From Gemmatimonas sp. UBA2094 (GTDB lineage: Bacteria > Gemmatimonadota > Gemmatimonadetes > Gemmatimonadales > Gemmatimonadaceae), in assembly GCA_002331565.1 (NCBI GenBank), contig DCZC01000024.1, forward strand, positions 398 through 10,219: DNA of 9,822 nucleotides, in the 5' to 3' direction. Positions 1 to 7,484 of the stretch are shown here, piece after piece. The notes below the pieces were generated by a model that saw only the letters and a program-made list of their open reading frames with translations, searched no databases and was not told where the DNA came from. Made by a program: the position numbers and the translations under genes. How positions within the stretch are numbered: position 1 is the first letter of the stretch; every line of letters starts with the position of its first letter.

Positions 1-462
1 GCGGACATCCGCGACATCGGGACGGCATTCTCGGTGAAGACCGCGGGTGACGGCGAGGTCGCGGTGGACGTCACGCACGGCATCGTGGCGCTGAGTGCCC
101 GGCGCGCGACAGCCGCGCCGGTGGAACTGCGGGCCGGTGACCGCGGGGTGCTGGCGCGCGAAGCGGTCACCGTGCGCCGTGGCACCGTCACGCCCGACGA
201 TGTGGCGTGGACCCGCGGTCAGCTTTCGTATCGGGACGCCTCACTGTCGGAAGTGCGCGCGGACCTCCAGCGGTGGTACGGGCTGTCGCTCGACGTGCCC
301 GACAGCGCGCTCGCGGCGCGTACGCTAACCGCCTCGTTCCGGGGCGATTCGGCCGCGCAGGTCGTGCGGGTGATTGCCCTGGCGCTCGGTGCCGACGCGA
401 TGCAGCAGGGCGAGACGGTGACGCTGCGGCCGCAGGGAACTGGCGCCACGGCACCGCGCTGA
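1..462 (+). CDS. FecR-like anti-sigma / transmembrane signal transducer, C-terminal part (5' end outside window)
   Basis: The frame is open from base 1, so the start lies left of the window; 153 codons are visible before TGA at 460-462. The first residues read DIGTAFSV, the hallmark of the FecR domain (usually V-x-G-T-x-F-x-V), followed by a beta-rich stretch (VAVDVTHGIVAL) that closes this periplasmic domain. After an AWTRGQLSY segment comes a region (DASLSEVRADLQRWYGLSLDV and onward to VTLRP) with the layout of the FecR C-terminal, STN-like domain. In known Fec-type systems FecR spans the inner membrane, holds an ECF sigma factor on the cytoplasmic side and touches the receptor signalling domain in the periplasm. 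The TonB receptor begins 25 bp downstream on the same strand, so the two are probably co-transcribed. The missing N-terminal part should carry the sigma-binding region and one membrane helix. The family call is firm; sigma factor and signal are unknown. Confidence 0.88.
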   Translation, partial: ADIRDIGTAFSVKTAGDGEVAVDVTHGIVALSARRATAAPVELRAGDRGVLAREAVTVRRGTVTPDDVAWTRGQLSYRDASLSEVRADLQRWYGLSLDVPDSALAARTLTASFRGDSAAQVVRVIALALGADAMQQGETVTLRPQGTGATAPR

Positions 463-487
463 GCGCGAGCGCACCGATGCGAACGCC

Positions 488-3223
488 ATGGTACTGCGCA
501 GGCGCATGACCTCGCGATTCCACGTGCCCCGCGCCATTGCGGCGGCCGGTACGCTCGCCGTCCTTGCCGGGACCGCGGTGCGGCCGGCTTTGGCATTGGT
601 GCCGCGGGCCGATGCAGCGCGTCGTGTCGGCAACGACCCCGCATGCACGTCGGTGGTGCCGTCGGCCGATCGGGCCGCACTGTGGGCAGCGCCGCTCGAC
701 CGTCTGGTGACATTCAAGGTGAACGCGGTCTCCGTGCGCGACGCCGTGGATCGGCTCGCGGCGGCGGCGCGCCTGGAGCTGTCGTACAGCGCCGAGTTGC
801 TGCCCGCCGATCGCACGGTGTGCCTGACTGTCGAACGCGTGCCCGTGGGTGCCGTGCTCGATCATCTGCTTGGCGGCTCCACGCTGCGTCCGATCGTGCT
901 GGGGAGTACGCAGGTCGTGCTGGCCCCTTCGCGCGCCGTGGCGCGCACGGAGAGCATGCCCATGAGCCGGCGCTCGAGCCTGCTCGATCGCGTGGTCGTG
1001 ACCGGTTCGCCCGACGGGGCCGCGCAGCGCGGGTCGCCGTTCGCCCTCGAAGTGCTCGACGGCGCCCAGTTGGCACAGCACGGCGTGAGCACGCTGGGTG
1101 AAGCGATGGAACTCGCGGTGCCCGGCGTGTGGACCTGGACCAACAGTGCCGGTGCCGTCACGGCGCGCTACGGCAGCATCCGCGGCGCGAGTTCGTTCGG
1201 CGTGAGTGCACCGAAGATCTATCTCGACGGTATCGAGGTGGCGAATCCGCTGCTGGTGACCCAGATCGATCCGGCCCGCATCGCCCGGGTGGAAGTGATC
1301 CGTGGGCCGCAGGGGGCGGCGTTGTACGGCGCCGACGCCATCAGTGGCGTCGTGAACATCCTCACGCGTCACGACGGCACCGAGACGGGGCGCACGCAGT
1401 TCCAGATGAACACGTTGGGTGGCGTGACGAGCACGGCCTACGTGTCCCGCGATCCCTTCGTGCAGGAGCACTCGCTGTCGGCGCGGCGCGGCTCGGCGGC
1501 GCGCAACATCGGTGTGGGGCTCAACGTGGGCACGCTCGGCGCGTACATACCCGGCGCGTCCGAACGGCGCCTGCTGTTCGACGTCGATGGCCGTTTCTCC
1601 CGCCAGCGATCCATCTACACCGGCTTCACGCGTTTCTCACTGCAGCGCGCCAACGCCGGGACCTCACTGCTGCAGGGCACGGACCTCGCCACCTTCCAGA
1701 CCTTGCCGCTCGCCGGCACGGCGTCACTCGTGGGATCCTCGCGCCAGAACGTCACCCCGGGCGTCGGCGCGCGACAAAGCGGACCGGCCGATTCGATGCC
1801 GCGGGCGATCACGGCGGACAGCGCGTCGGGACAGGACATGGCGCAGTACACCGTGGGTGGCAGCATCAGCATGATGCCATCGTTGCAGTGGACGCACACG
1901 CTCATTGCCGGCGTGGATGGCTACCGCCTGCGAGGGCTGTCGCCGTATTCGCTCGCGGGGCCGCAATCGCTCTCGTCGGCGGCGCTGGCTGGAAGCGCCG
2001 AGGGCGCGGCCGATCGGGCCTCCATTCGCCTGCGCTCGGTAGGGCGTTTCGACGTCGCCCCGTCGACGCTGCTCACGCTCACGTTCGGGGCAGAGCAGGC
2101 GCTCACGAACGAAGTCGTGACGAGTGCCGGCAGCCCCATCGGAGCGATGCTCGGCGGCGCCGGACGGACCGGTACTGGCGGTGCTGCGGGCAGCACGTTG
2201 GGAGGGGTGGGCAGCGTGGGGATGGCACGCGCGCCCTCGTCCGACCGGTTGCGCGCGACCTACGACAACACGGGATTGTCGGCGCAGGCTCAGATGGCGT
2301 GGCACGATCGCTGGTTCGCGTCGGCCGGTGTGCGGGCCGAGCGGATCGACGGGGCGACGCCCAACGCGCAGCGGTCGCTGCTGCCCATGCTCGGTGCCGC
2401 GCACGTGCGTGACCTAGGCGATGTCGTGCTGAAGCTGCGCGGCGCGTTCGGCACGGGGATCCGACCGGCGCGCTCGCTGGTACGCACGTCGTCGTGGATG
2501 GGGCAGGGGCAGTTCGCGGCGCTGACGGCGCTCGATCCCGAGCGACAGAGTGGCACCGAGTTCGGGGCCGACGTGGTGTTCGGGCGCAGCGCGCTGCACA
2601 TGACGCGATTCGATCAGCGCGCCACCGGACTCATTCAACCCGTCGCGTCGGTGGTGACCACCGTCAGCGGCGGCGGACGTCCGGCGCGCGCGATGAACTT
2701 CCAGTTGCAGAACGTCGGCGCCATCACGAACCGCGGGTGGGAATTCGAAGCGACGACGCGCGTAAGTTCGCTGAGCGTGGCCGCCACGTTGGCCGTGGTC
2801 GACAGCCGAGTCGCGCGTGTGGCGAGCGGCTATCGCGGTGAACTGCGGGTGGGAGACCGGATGCTCGACGTGCCGTCGAACACCATCAGCGTCTCGGCCG
2901 CGTGGGCGCGTGGCCATTGGACATTCACGAGCACCGCCATCCGCGCGGCCGACTGGATCGGCTATGACCGAAGCGCCGTGGGCACGGTGTTGTCGACGGG
3001 GGACGAGCCGGTGCGGTCGCTGGAAGGCACCAGCCTGCGCAGCTTCTGGCTCCGCTATCCCGGCGTCACGCGATGGCGCGCCGGCGCGCAGTATCGCGTG
3101 CGCGACGGATTTGCTCTCGTGGCTGGCGGTGAGAACCTATTGAACGTGCAGACGGGCGTGCCGGACAATGCCACCGTGATTGCGGGACGGACGCTGACGT
3201 TCGGAATACGCACGGTGTTCTGA
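488..3223 (+). CDS. TonB-dependent outer-membrane receptor with N-terminal STN signalling domain
   Basis: This 911-residue protein is an energised outer-membrane importer of FecA-like architecture. Residues about 7-37 form a signal peptide (hydrophobic AIAAAGTLAVLAG, ending ALA). Residues about 72-147 form an STN domain (LVTFKVNAVSVRDAVDRLA ... TQVVLAPS), the part that signals to FecR. A TonB-box-like LDRVVVTGS (166-174) precedes the plug (about 175-295) with IRGASS, IYLDGIEV and the classic GPQGAALYGADAISGVVNI. The rest is a 22-strand-type barrel ending in an aromatic residue (GIRTVF). No carboxypeptidase-regulatory-like domain lies between STN and plug, and no SusD gene follows, so this is unlike a SusC/SusD pair. 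Cys53 and Cys112 could form a disulphide in the STN region. A Gly-rich insert lies at about 548-585. ATG 488 has no clear Shine-Dalgarno; ATG 506 (MTSRF) is an alternative with AGG three bases upstream. Substrate cannot be told from sequence; siderophore, cobalamin, glycan and peptide are all possible. Confidence 0.93.
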   Translation: MVLRRRMTSRFHVPRAIAAAGTLAVLAGTAVRPALALVPRADAARRVGNDPACTSVVPSADRAALWAAPLDRLVTFKVNAVSVRDAVDRLAAAARLELSYSAELLPADRTVCLTVERVPVGAVLDHLLGGSTLRPIVLGSTQVVLAPSRAVARTESMPMSRRSSLLDRVVVTGSPDGAAQRGSPFALEVLDGAQLAQHGVSTLGEAMELAVPGVWTWTNSAGAVTARYGSIRGASSFGVSAPKIYLDGIEVANPLLVTQIDPARIARVEVIRGPQGAALYGADAISGVVNILTRHDGTETGRTQFQMNTLGGVTSTAYVSRDPFVQEHSLSARRGSAARNIGVGLNVGTLGAYIPGASERRLLFDVDGRFSRQRSIYTGFTRFSLQRANAGTSLLQGTDLATFQTLPLAGTASLVGSSRQNVTPGVGARQSGPADSMPRAITADSASGQDMAQYTVGGSISMMPSLQWTHTLIAGVDGYRLRGLSPYSLAGPQSLSSAALAGSAEGAADRASIRLRSVGRFDVAPSTLLTLTFGAEQALTNEVVTSAGSPIGAMLGGAGRTGTGGAAGSTLGGVGSVGMARAPSSDRLRATYDNTGLSAQAQMAWHDRWFASAGVRAERIDGATPNAQRSLLPMLGAAHVRDLGDVVLKLRGAFGTGIRPARSLVRTSSWMGQGQFAALTALDPERQSGTEFGADVVFGRSALHMTRFDQRATGLIQPVASVVTTVSGGGRPARAMNFQLQNVGAITNRGWEFEATTRVSSLSVAATLAVVDSRVARVASGYRGELRVGDRMLDVPSNTISVSAAWARGHWTFTSTAIRAADWIGYDRSAVGTVLSTGDEPVRSLEGTSLRSFWLRYPGVTRWRAGAQYRVRDGFALVAGGENLLNVQTGVPDNATVIAGRTLTFGIRTVF

Positions 3224-3243
3224 CGGGGGTGTAGGGGCTTCGT

Positions 3244-3271
3244 GCAGACGGCAGACGGCAGACGGCAGACC
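3244..3271. repeat. Heptanucleotide tandem repeat (GCAGACG, four copies)
   Basis: Four head-to-tail copies of GCAGACG run from 3244 to 3271; the last copy ends in C instead of G. They sit between the convergent stops of the TonB receptor (3223) and the hydrolase (3308). The block lies in the loop of a loose inverted repeat (GGTGT 3228-3232 with ACACC 3286-3290, and GGGC 3235-3238 with GCCC 3282-3285), which may help end transcription from either side, although there is no T-tract. No function is claimed. Confidence 0.85.
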
Positions 3272-3307
3272 GCAGGTCGTCGCCCACACCTTGCTCCCTC
3301 ACCGCCC

Positions 3308-5230
3308 TCAGTGGCCTGTCACGCCCACATCATCCAACGTGATCGCGCCGACCTTCTTGCGGTCGAACACGAGACGGATGCGACGCAGGGCACGCGCGTC
3401 GAACGACGGGCCCGCATCACGGAAACGCGCGAGGGGTGCGGCGTACGTCTGCATGACCGGCTCGGCCAGCGTGGGGAACTGCGCCTTGTCGCGATTGCGC
3501 CGGCGATAGATGTAGCTCTCGATCGGCATGCGCACAGGGCCGAAGGTCGACAGTGGCAAACGCGCGATGTTGCCGTTGGCGTCCTCGAGTTCCACCGTGA
3601 GATCGGGGGCGACCGTGTCCTTGGCCGGCCGCTTCGGTTTCGGTGCCGACGGTTGCTTCGCGGCCTTCTTGGTCGTGTCGCCCACGCTGCCGTCACGCTC
3701 GTTGCGCTCGCGCGGCCCCTTGCGCGCGCCCGGCTTCTGGTCGGTGCTGCCGATGGTCAGGAGCAGCGTAGACTCCTCGGAGACCGACCAGGCGAGGCGC
3801 AGCGAATCGGGGAGTGTCACGGTGAGCCGGGCCGGCCAGCGCGCTGCGGTGCTGTCACGGCCCACCGGCGTGTTGTTCCAGCCAAGCGTGGCCATGTTGC
3901 TGCGGAACGTCGACGACCGTGATCGCGCCGGCGCATCGCTTTCCTTCCACGTGCTCAGCGAATCGCCCTCGAGGCGCACACCGGGCGCCGTGCCGGTCGT
4001 AACGTCCACGTCTTCCTCGAAAGTGGCGAGCCAACGTGTGCGCGCATCGGCATAGCGCGTGATGTACATCTCCGGTGGCAACCAGTCGCCGGCGGTGCGA
4101 TGATCGACGAACAGGGCGCGGTACTCATCGCGCCCCTTGAGCGTGGCGTCGAGGAAACCGCCGATGACGACGCGCCCGAATCGCCGCTGTTCCTCCCCGT
4201 CCACGAGAGTGGCCAGCTGGAGCGATCGCGAGGAGGTCTTCCCACGATCGCGGTTGTTCCACTCGGTGTTCCACTGACCGTGGTTGGCGCGGTGCATCCA
4301 GATGGCGCTCTTGAATTCGGGGCCGGGACGCGTGAACCGGAACCGGTTGTACTGCGTGAGCCCCATGAAGCTCGAGACATCGCCATCGTGCGAGCCGTGA
4401 ATGACGAGGTAGTTGTAGTCGCTCACGGGGGTCGGGCGATCGGCCGGCAGATACTGTCCGTCGACGGGGGCGATGGCCACGAGCGCCTTGATGTCGAAGT
4501 TGAAGTCGAAGCGGACCGTAGCGTCGTCGGGATAGTGCGACAAGCGGTTGAATGCCCCGGCAATCGCCACCGCTTCGCCGCCGCGCGAGTGACCCATGAG
4601 CGCGATGCGCTTCATGTCGATCTTGCCGAACAGCGGCTTGCCGGCGCTGTCGTTGAGGGCGCGGAACACCTCGAGGTGCTTGAGCAGCATCCAGCCGCGG
4701 GCATCGTTCTCGCCGCGCATGTTGCCGTTGAGGAAGTTCTCGTCGATCGATGCGAGGATGTAGCCTTTCGAGGCGAGCAGTTCACCGAGCCACTGATATC
4801 CCGGGTCGGAGTACTCTTCCATGCGGTGATTGCCGTGCACGACGAGCACGAGCGGATACGTGCCGTCGGCGTCGGGATACCACACGCGCGCATTGAGCGG
4901 GAAGGCGGTGTTGTCGTAGCCCCAGAACTTCTTGCGCGCCTTGGCGTTGGCCGGTTCGGTGCGCGCGAAGGGCGATGCGTCCACCGTGCCGGTGCGATAG
5001 GTGATGGAGTCGCGGTACTCCGGGCGGCGCGTGTCCTTGCCGCTGCCGTAGTAGAGCCGCTGCACGGCGATCGGTCCCGGCAGCCCCGGGTTGGGGGCGC
5101 TCAGGGTGCGTCGCGCGAGCACCGTGGCGGCGTCGCTCGGCGCGATGGTCAGCGGCTGCACACACGCCGCAAACGCGGCGAGGGTCGCTGCGGCCGACAC
5201 GACCGCGCGTGAGAGGGGAAGGCTGCGCAT
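3308..5230 (-). CDS. Exported alpha/beta hydrolase (esterase/lipase-like) with C-terminal beta-rich domain
   Basis: From ATG 5230 the product has 640 residues. It starts with an export signal (MRSLPLSRAVVSAAATLAAF) followed by Cys23; AFAAC is an imperfect lipobox because Phe is unusual at -3, so lipoprotein anchoring is possible but not certain. The hydrolase core spans about 110-330: the oxyanion-side VVHGNH (131-136), the nucleophile elbow GHSRGG with Ser215, the acid Asp282 in IHGSHDGD, and the likely catalytic His317 in RANHGQW. Such enzymes cleave esters or related bonds; the core resembles the chlorophyllase/dienelactone/PET-hydrolase-like group, but the substrate is unknown. Residues about 400-640 look like a beta-sandwich of the carbohydrate-binding/galactose-binding type (LTVTLPDSLRLAWSV ... 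LTVELEDANG), interrupted at about 498-541 by a Lys/Pro-rich linker. The frame stays open to ATG 5281 and beyond, but those starts would bury the signal peptide. It is convergent with the receptor and divergent from the aminotransferase. Confidence 0.85.
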   Translation of the reverse strand: MRSLPLSRAVVSAAATLAAFAACVQPLTIAPSDAATVLARRTLSAPNPGLPGPIAVQRLYYGSGKDTRRPEYRDSITYRTGTVDASPFARTEPANAKARKKFWGYDNTAFPLNARVWYPDADGTYPLVLVVHGNHRMEEYSDPGYQWLGELLASKGYILASIDENFLNGNMRGENDARGWMLLKHLEVFRALNDSAGKPLFGKIDMKRIALMGHSRGGEAVAIAGAFNRLSHYPDDATVRFDFNFDIKALVAIAPVDGQYLPADRPTPVSDYNYLVIHGSHDGDVSSFMGLTQYNRFRFTRPGPEFKSAIWMHRANHGQWNTEWNNRDRGKTSSRSLQLATLVDGEEQRRFGRVVIGGFLDATLKGRDEYRALFVDHRTAGDWLPPEMYITRYADARTRWLATFEEDVDVTTGTAPGVRLEGDSLSTWKESDAPARSRSSTFRSNMATLGWNNTPVGRDSTAARWPARLTVTLPDSLRLAWSVSEESTLLLTIGSTDQKPGARKGPRERNERDGSVGDTTKKAAKQPSAPKPKRPAKDTVAPDLTVELEDANGNIARLPLSTFGPVRMPIESYIYRRRNRDKAQFPTLAEPVMQTYAAPLARFRDAGPSFDARALRRIRLVFDRKKVGAITLDDVGVTGH

Positions 5231-5394
5231 GTGGGCACGATACGCCGCGTACGGTACGGGCGCGACCTCGGGTCCGGCCATTCTCGAAAGTGGCATAGAA
5301 ATCAGTGCGGTGTTGCGGAGTGACCGACGTCTCACCCGGCGGCCGCGGGCGCTCCGGCTCTCGCGCGGCGCGCGGTTTGGCGGCAAGTTTGCGC
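5231..5394. promoter_or_regulatory. Divergent intergenic promoter region
   Basis: These 164 bp separate the divergent hydrolase (start 5230) and PLP enzyme (start 5395), so promoters for both must lie here or just inside the genes. The only AT-richer patch is about 5281-5303 (around GGCATAGAAATCAG), a plausible place for a promoter. I found no convincing -35/-10 pair and no clear operator palindrome. If the longer start of either gene were used, the spacer would shrink. Confidence 0.4.
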
Positions 5395-6750
5395 ATGGAC
5401 CGCCGCCTCTTCGTCGCCGCGCTTGCCGGAACGACCGCCCTTCCGGCCATCAGCTCGCCCCGCTTCGCGCCCGGGGCCTTCCGACGCCTGCTCGATGCCG
5501 CCGACGTGGCGAAGAGTCGCGGGCACGTCCTGTTCGATCCGGACGCCCCGGCGTGGAGCGGGGGCACCGCCGACGCCCAGCAGTTCGCGGCCGACGAGGA
5601 TTTCTGGGAGCCCGTGCAGCGCGCCTTCGATCTCGATCGCACATGGATCAACCTGAACAACGGGGGCTGCTCGCCCGCGCCGACGCACGTGATGGCGCAG
5701 CTCGAGCGGGACCTGCGCTACGGCAATCTGCTGCCGGTGATTCACATGTGGCGCGACCTCGAGCCGCGCATCGAAGTGGTGCGCCGGGAAGTCGCCCGCG
5801 AGTTCGGGTGCGACCCGGAAGAGATGGCAATCACGCGCAACGCCTCCGAGGGGCTGCTCACGCTCATCAACGGCATCGACCTCAAGCCCGGCGACGAGGT
5901 GCTGCTGAGCAATCAGAATTACGGCCGCATGATCAACGGCTGGAAGCAGCGCGCGCGGCGGCAGGGGATCGTGGTGAAGGAGATCTCGTTCCCCGTGCCG
6001 TGCACGTCGCCGAAGGAGATCGTCGAGGCGTTCGCGGCGGGAATCACGCCGCGCACGCGGGTCATGGAAATCACGCACATTACCAACCTCACGGGACAGA
6101 TTCTCCCGGTGAAGGAGCTGGTGGCGATGGCGCGGGCCAAGGGCGTGGAGACGTTCGTCGACGGCGCGCACGCGTTCGCGCAGTTCCCGTTCACGCGTGA
6201 CGACCTCGGCTGCGACTACTACGGCACGAGCCTCCACAAGTGGCTGCTGGCGCCCATCGGCACCGGCTTCCTGTACGTGCGCCGCGACAAGATCCCCACC
6301 ATCTGGCCGATGTACGCCGAGAACGAGGGGCAGGCGAATGATATCCGGAAGTACGAGGAGATCGGCACGCATCCGGCGGCGAACCACAACGCCATTGCCG
6401 TGTCGCTCGCCTTCCATCGTGCGTTGGGCGCGGCCCGCAAGTCGGCGCGTCTCGTGTATCTCCGCGACCGCTGGGCAAAGCGCCTCATCGCCGAAGGGCA
6501 GGGGCGGGTGAAGGTGCTGACGCCGCTCGACTCTCCGTGGGGCGGCGGACTCGGGTTCTTCAATGTCGACGGCCTCGACCCGGTGAAGCTGGGCGAGTGG
6601 CTGATGGGCAAGTATCGGGTGGTGCAGACCCCCATCGTGCACAAGGAGTTTCAGGGGATCCGCGTCACGCCCAACGTGTACACGTCGGTAGACGAGATAG
6701 ACCGGTTTGCGGAGCTCGTCCTTCTGGCCATTCGCAAAGGACTTGCATGA
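5395..6750 (+). CDS. Tat-exported PLP-dependent class V aminotransferase-fold enzyme (isopenicillin-N epimerase / cysteine desulfurase-like)
   Basis: The 451-residue product begins MDRRLFVAALAGTTALPAIS, a short twin-arginine (Tat) signal: the RR-x-F motif followed by a hydrophobic stretch and Ala-Pro-Ala-type cleavage region. This supports ATG 5395 over the in-frame ATG 5305, which would add 30 Arg-rich residues. The fold is aminotransferase class V: INLNNGGCSPAP (86-97), ITRNASEGL (146-154, cofactor phosphate region), the PLP-ring Asp256 in FVDGAHAFA, and Lys282 in GTSLHKWLLAP, which should form the Schiff base with PLP. HITNLTGQILPV (228-239) is also typical. Relatives act on amino acids as epimerases, lyases or desulfurases; the reaction here cannot be assigned. 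Tat export would let the enzyme fold with PLP in the cytoplasm before crossing to the periplasm. Its stop overlaps the next start (ATGA), so the two genes are translationally coupled. Confidence 0.9.
   Translation: MDRRLFVAALAGTTALPAISSPRFAPGAFRRLLDAADVAKSRGHVLFDPDAPAWSGGTADAQQFAADEDFWEPVQRAFDLDRTWINLNNGGCSPAPTHVMAQLERDLRYGNLLPVIHMWRDLEPRIEVVRREVAREFGCDPEEMAITRNASEGLLTLINGIDLKPGDEVLLSNQNYGRMINGWKQRARRQGIVVKEISFPVPCTSPKEIVEAFAAGITPRTRVMEITHITNLTGQILPVKELVAMARAKGVETFVDGAHAFAQFPFTRDDLGCDYYGTSLHKWLLAPIGTGFLYVRRDKIPTIWPMYAENEGQANDIRKYEEIGTHPAANHNAIAVSLAFHRALGAARKSARLVYLRDRWAKRLIAEGQGRVKVLTPLDSPWGGGLGFFNVDGLDPVKLGEWLMGKYRVVQTPIVHKEFQGIRVTPNVYTSVDEIDRFAELVLLAIRKGLA
6736..6741 (+). promoter_or_regulatory. 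Ribosome binding site for the DUF4412 gene
   Basis: AAAGGA lies five bases before ATG 6747, inside the end of the preceding gene. It fixes the start of the DUF4412 protein at 6747 and supports translation of both genes from one message. Confidence 0.6.
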
Positions 6751-7463
6751 CCGCAAGCCGGTTCGGACGACGATACTGCTCGGCAGCGCTGCTGTTGTCC
6801 GGTGTCGGCATGACGGCGGGTACCGCGGCGGGGGCCCAGGCGCCCTTCGAAGGAGCGGTGACCATCCGGATGTCGTCCAGCACGGCGCAGGGCACGATGC
6901 GTCAGGAGATGGAGTATCTCATGCGGGCGGGGAAGGTGCGGGTGAACATGACCGCCCCCGTCGGCATGCCGGTGGCGGGGCCCTCGCTGCTGTTCGTCCC
7001 GGCGGAAAAGAAGATGTACATGCTGATGCCGGCACAGAGCGCGTACATGGAGATGAACATGTTCGACTCGCTCGTCACGGCGGCCGCCAAGCGGGCCCCG
7101 GGCGCGGGCGACGACGCGAAGGTGGTACGCACGGGAAAGATGGAAACCGTGGCCGGCGTGACCTGCGAGCATGTCCTCATCACGGCGAAGACCGGGACCG
7201 CCGACATGTGCGTGTCCAGAGAGCTCGGACGGTTCGTGAATCCCACCGACGCTATCCGGCAGAGTGGGGCGGTCCGGTGGCAGCGCGAACTCGGCAACGA
7301 GTTTCCGCTCAAGGTCACCATGCCCGATGGTTCGGTACCGCTCGAGGTGGTGAAGGTGGAGCGCAAACGCCTGTCCAACGATCTCTTCACCGTGCCCGGC
7401 GCGTACACCAAGCTGGCGATGCCTGCGGGCCGTCCCCCGAACGGTCGGCCGCCGGTCGGCTGA
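6747..7463 (+). CDS. Secreted DUF4412 domain protein
   Basis: The 238-residue product has a signal peptide (RRYCSAALLLSGVGMTAG, likely cleaved after AGAQA at 32), so it should be periplasmic or outer-membrane attached. The body fits the DUF4412 pattern: a first strand FEGAVTIRMSS, the EMEYLMRAGKVRVNM segment (55-68), then LLFVPAEKKMYMLMPAQSAYMEM (81-103) and the later VAGVTCEHVLI (135-145). Cys140 and Cys155 could form a disulphide once exported. Met is strikingly frequent at 90-105. The C-terminus is Pro/Gly-rich (PAGRPPNGRPPVG) and probably disordered. DUF4412 has no established biochemical function; the fold is thought to be beta-rich and LolA-like, which I state only as a possibility. The start overlaps the stop of the upstream PLP enzyme by ATGA and has its own Shine-Dalgarno, so the proteins are made together and may act in the same compartment. 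Confidence 0.85.
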   Translation: MTASRFGRRYCSAALLLSGVGMTAGTAAGAQAPFEGAVTIRMSSSTAQGTMRQEMEYLMRAGKVRVNMTAPVGMPVAGPSLLFVPAEKKMYMLMPAQSAYMEMNMFDSLVTAAAKRAPGAGDDAKVVRTGKMETVAGVTCEHVLITAKTGTADMCVSRELGRFVNPTDAIRQSGAVRWQRELGNEFPLKVTMPDGSVPLEVVKVERKRLSNDLFTVPGAYTKLAMPAGRPPNGRPPVG

Positions 7464-7484
7464 CTGCGTGGCGCTGTGACACGA

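Noticed and set aside
477..509. Minigene ATG ... TGA coding ten residues that overlaps both candidate receptor starts
   Set aside because: No Shine-Dalgarno precedes ATG 477 and the frame continues open upstream as a shadow of fecR, so chance is more likely than a leader peptide.
188..1471. Long minus-strand open frame (427 codons) opposite the FecR and receptor genes
   Set aside because: Its translation is Arg/His-rich and lacks any domain, as expected for the antisense of GC-rich genes; the plus-strand genes have clear family signatures.
4100..5212. Long plus-strand open frame opposite the first hydrolase
   Set aside because: Val/Glu/Ala-rich mirror composition without a recognisable domain; the minus-strand frame carries the catalytic motifs.
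5231..5386. N-terminal extension of the hydrolase from ATG 5386, 5296 or 5281
   Set aside because: All put extra residues in front of a clear export signal that starts at ATG 5230, though 5281 cannot be fully excluded.
5305..5394. N-terminal extension of the PLP enzyme from ATG 5305
   Set aside because: It would place 30 Arg/Gly-rich residues before a well-formed Tat signal; ATG 5395 gives a standard Tat leader.
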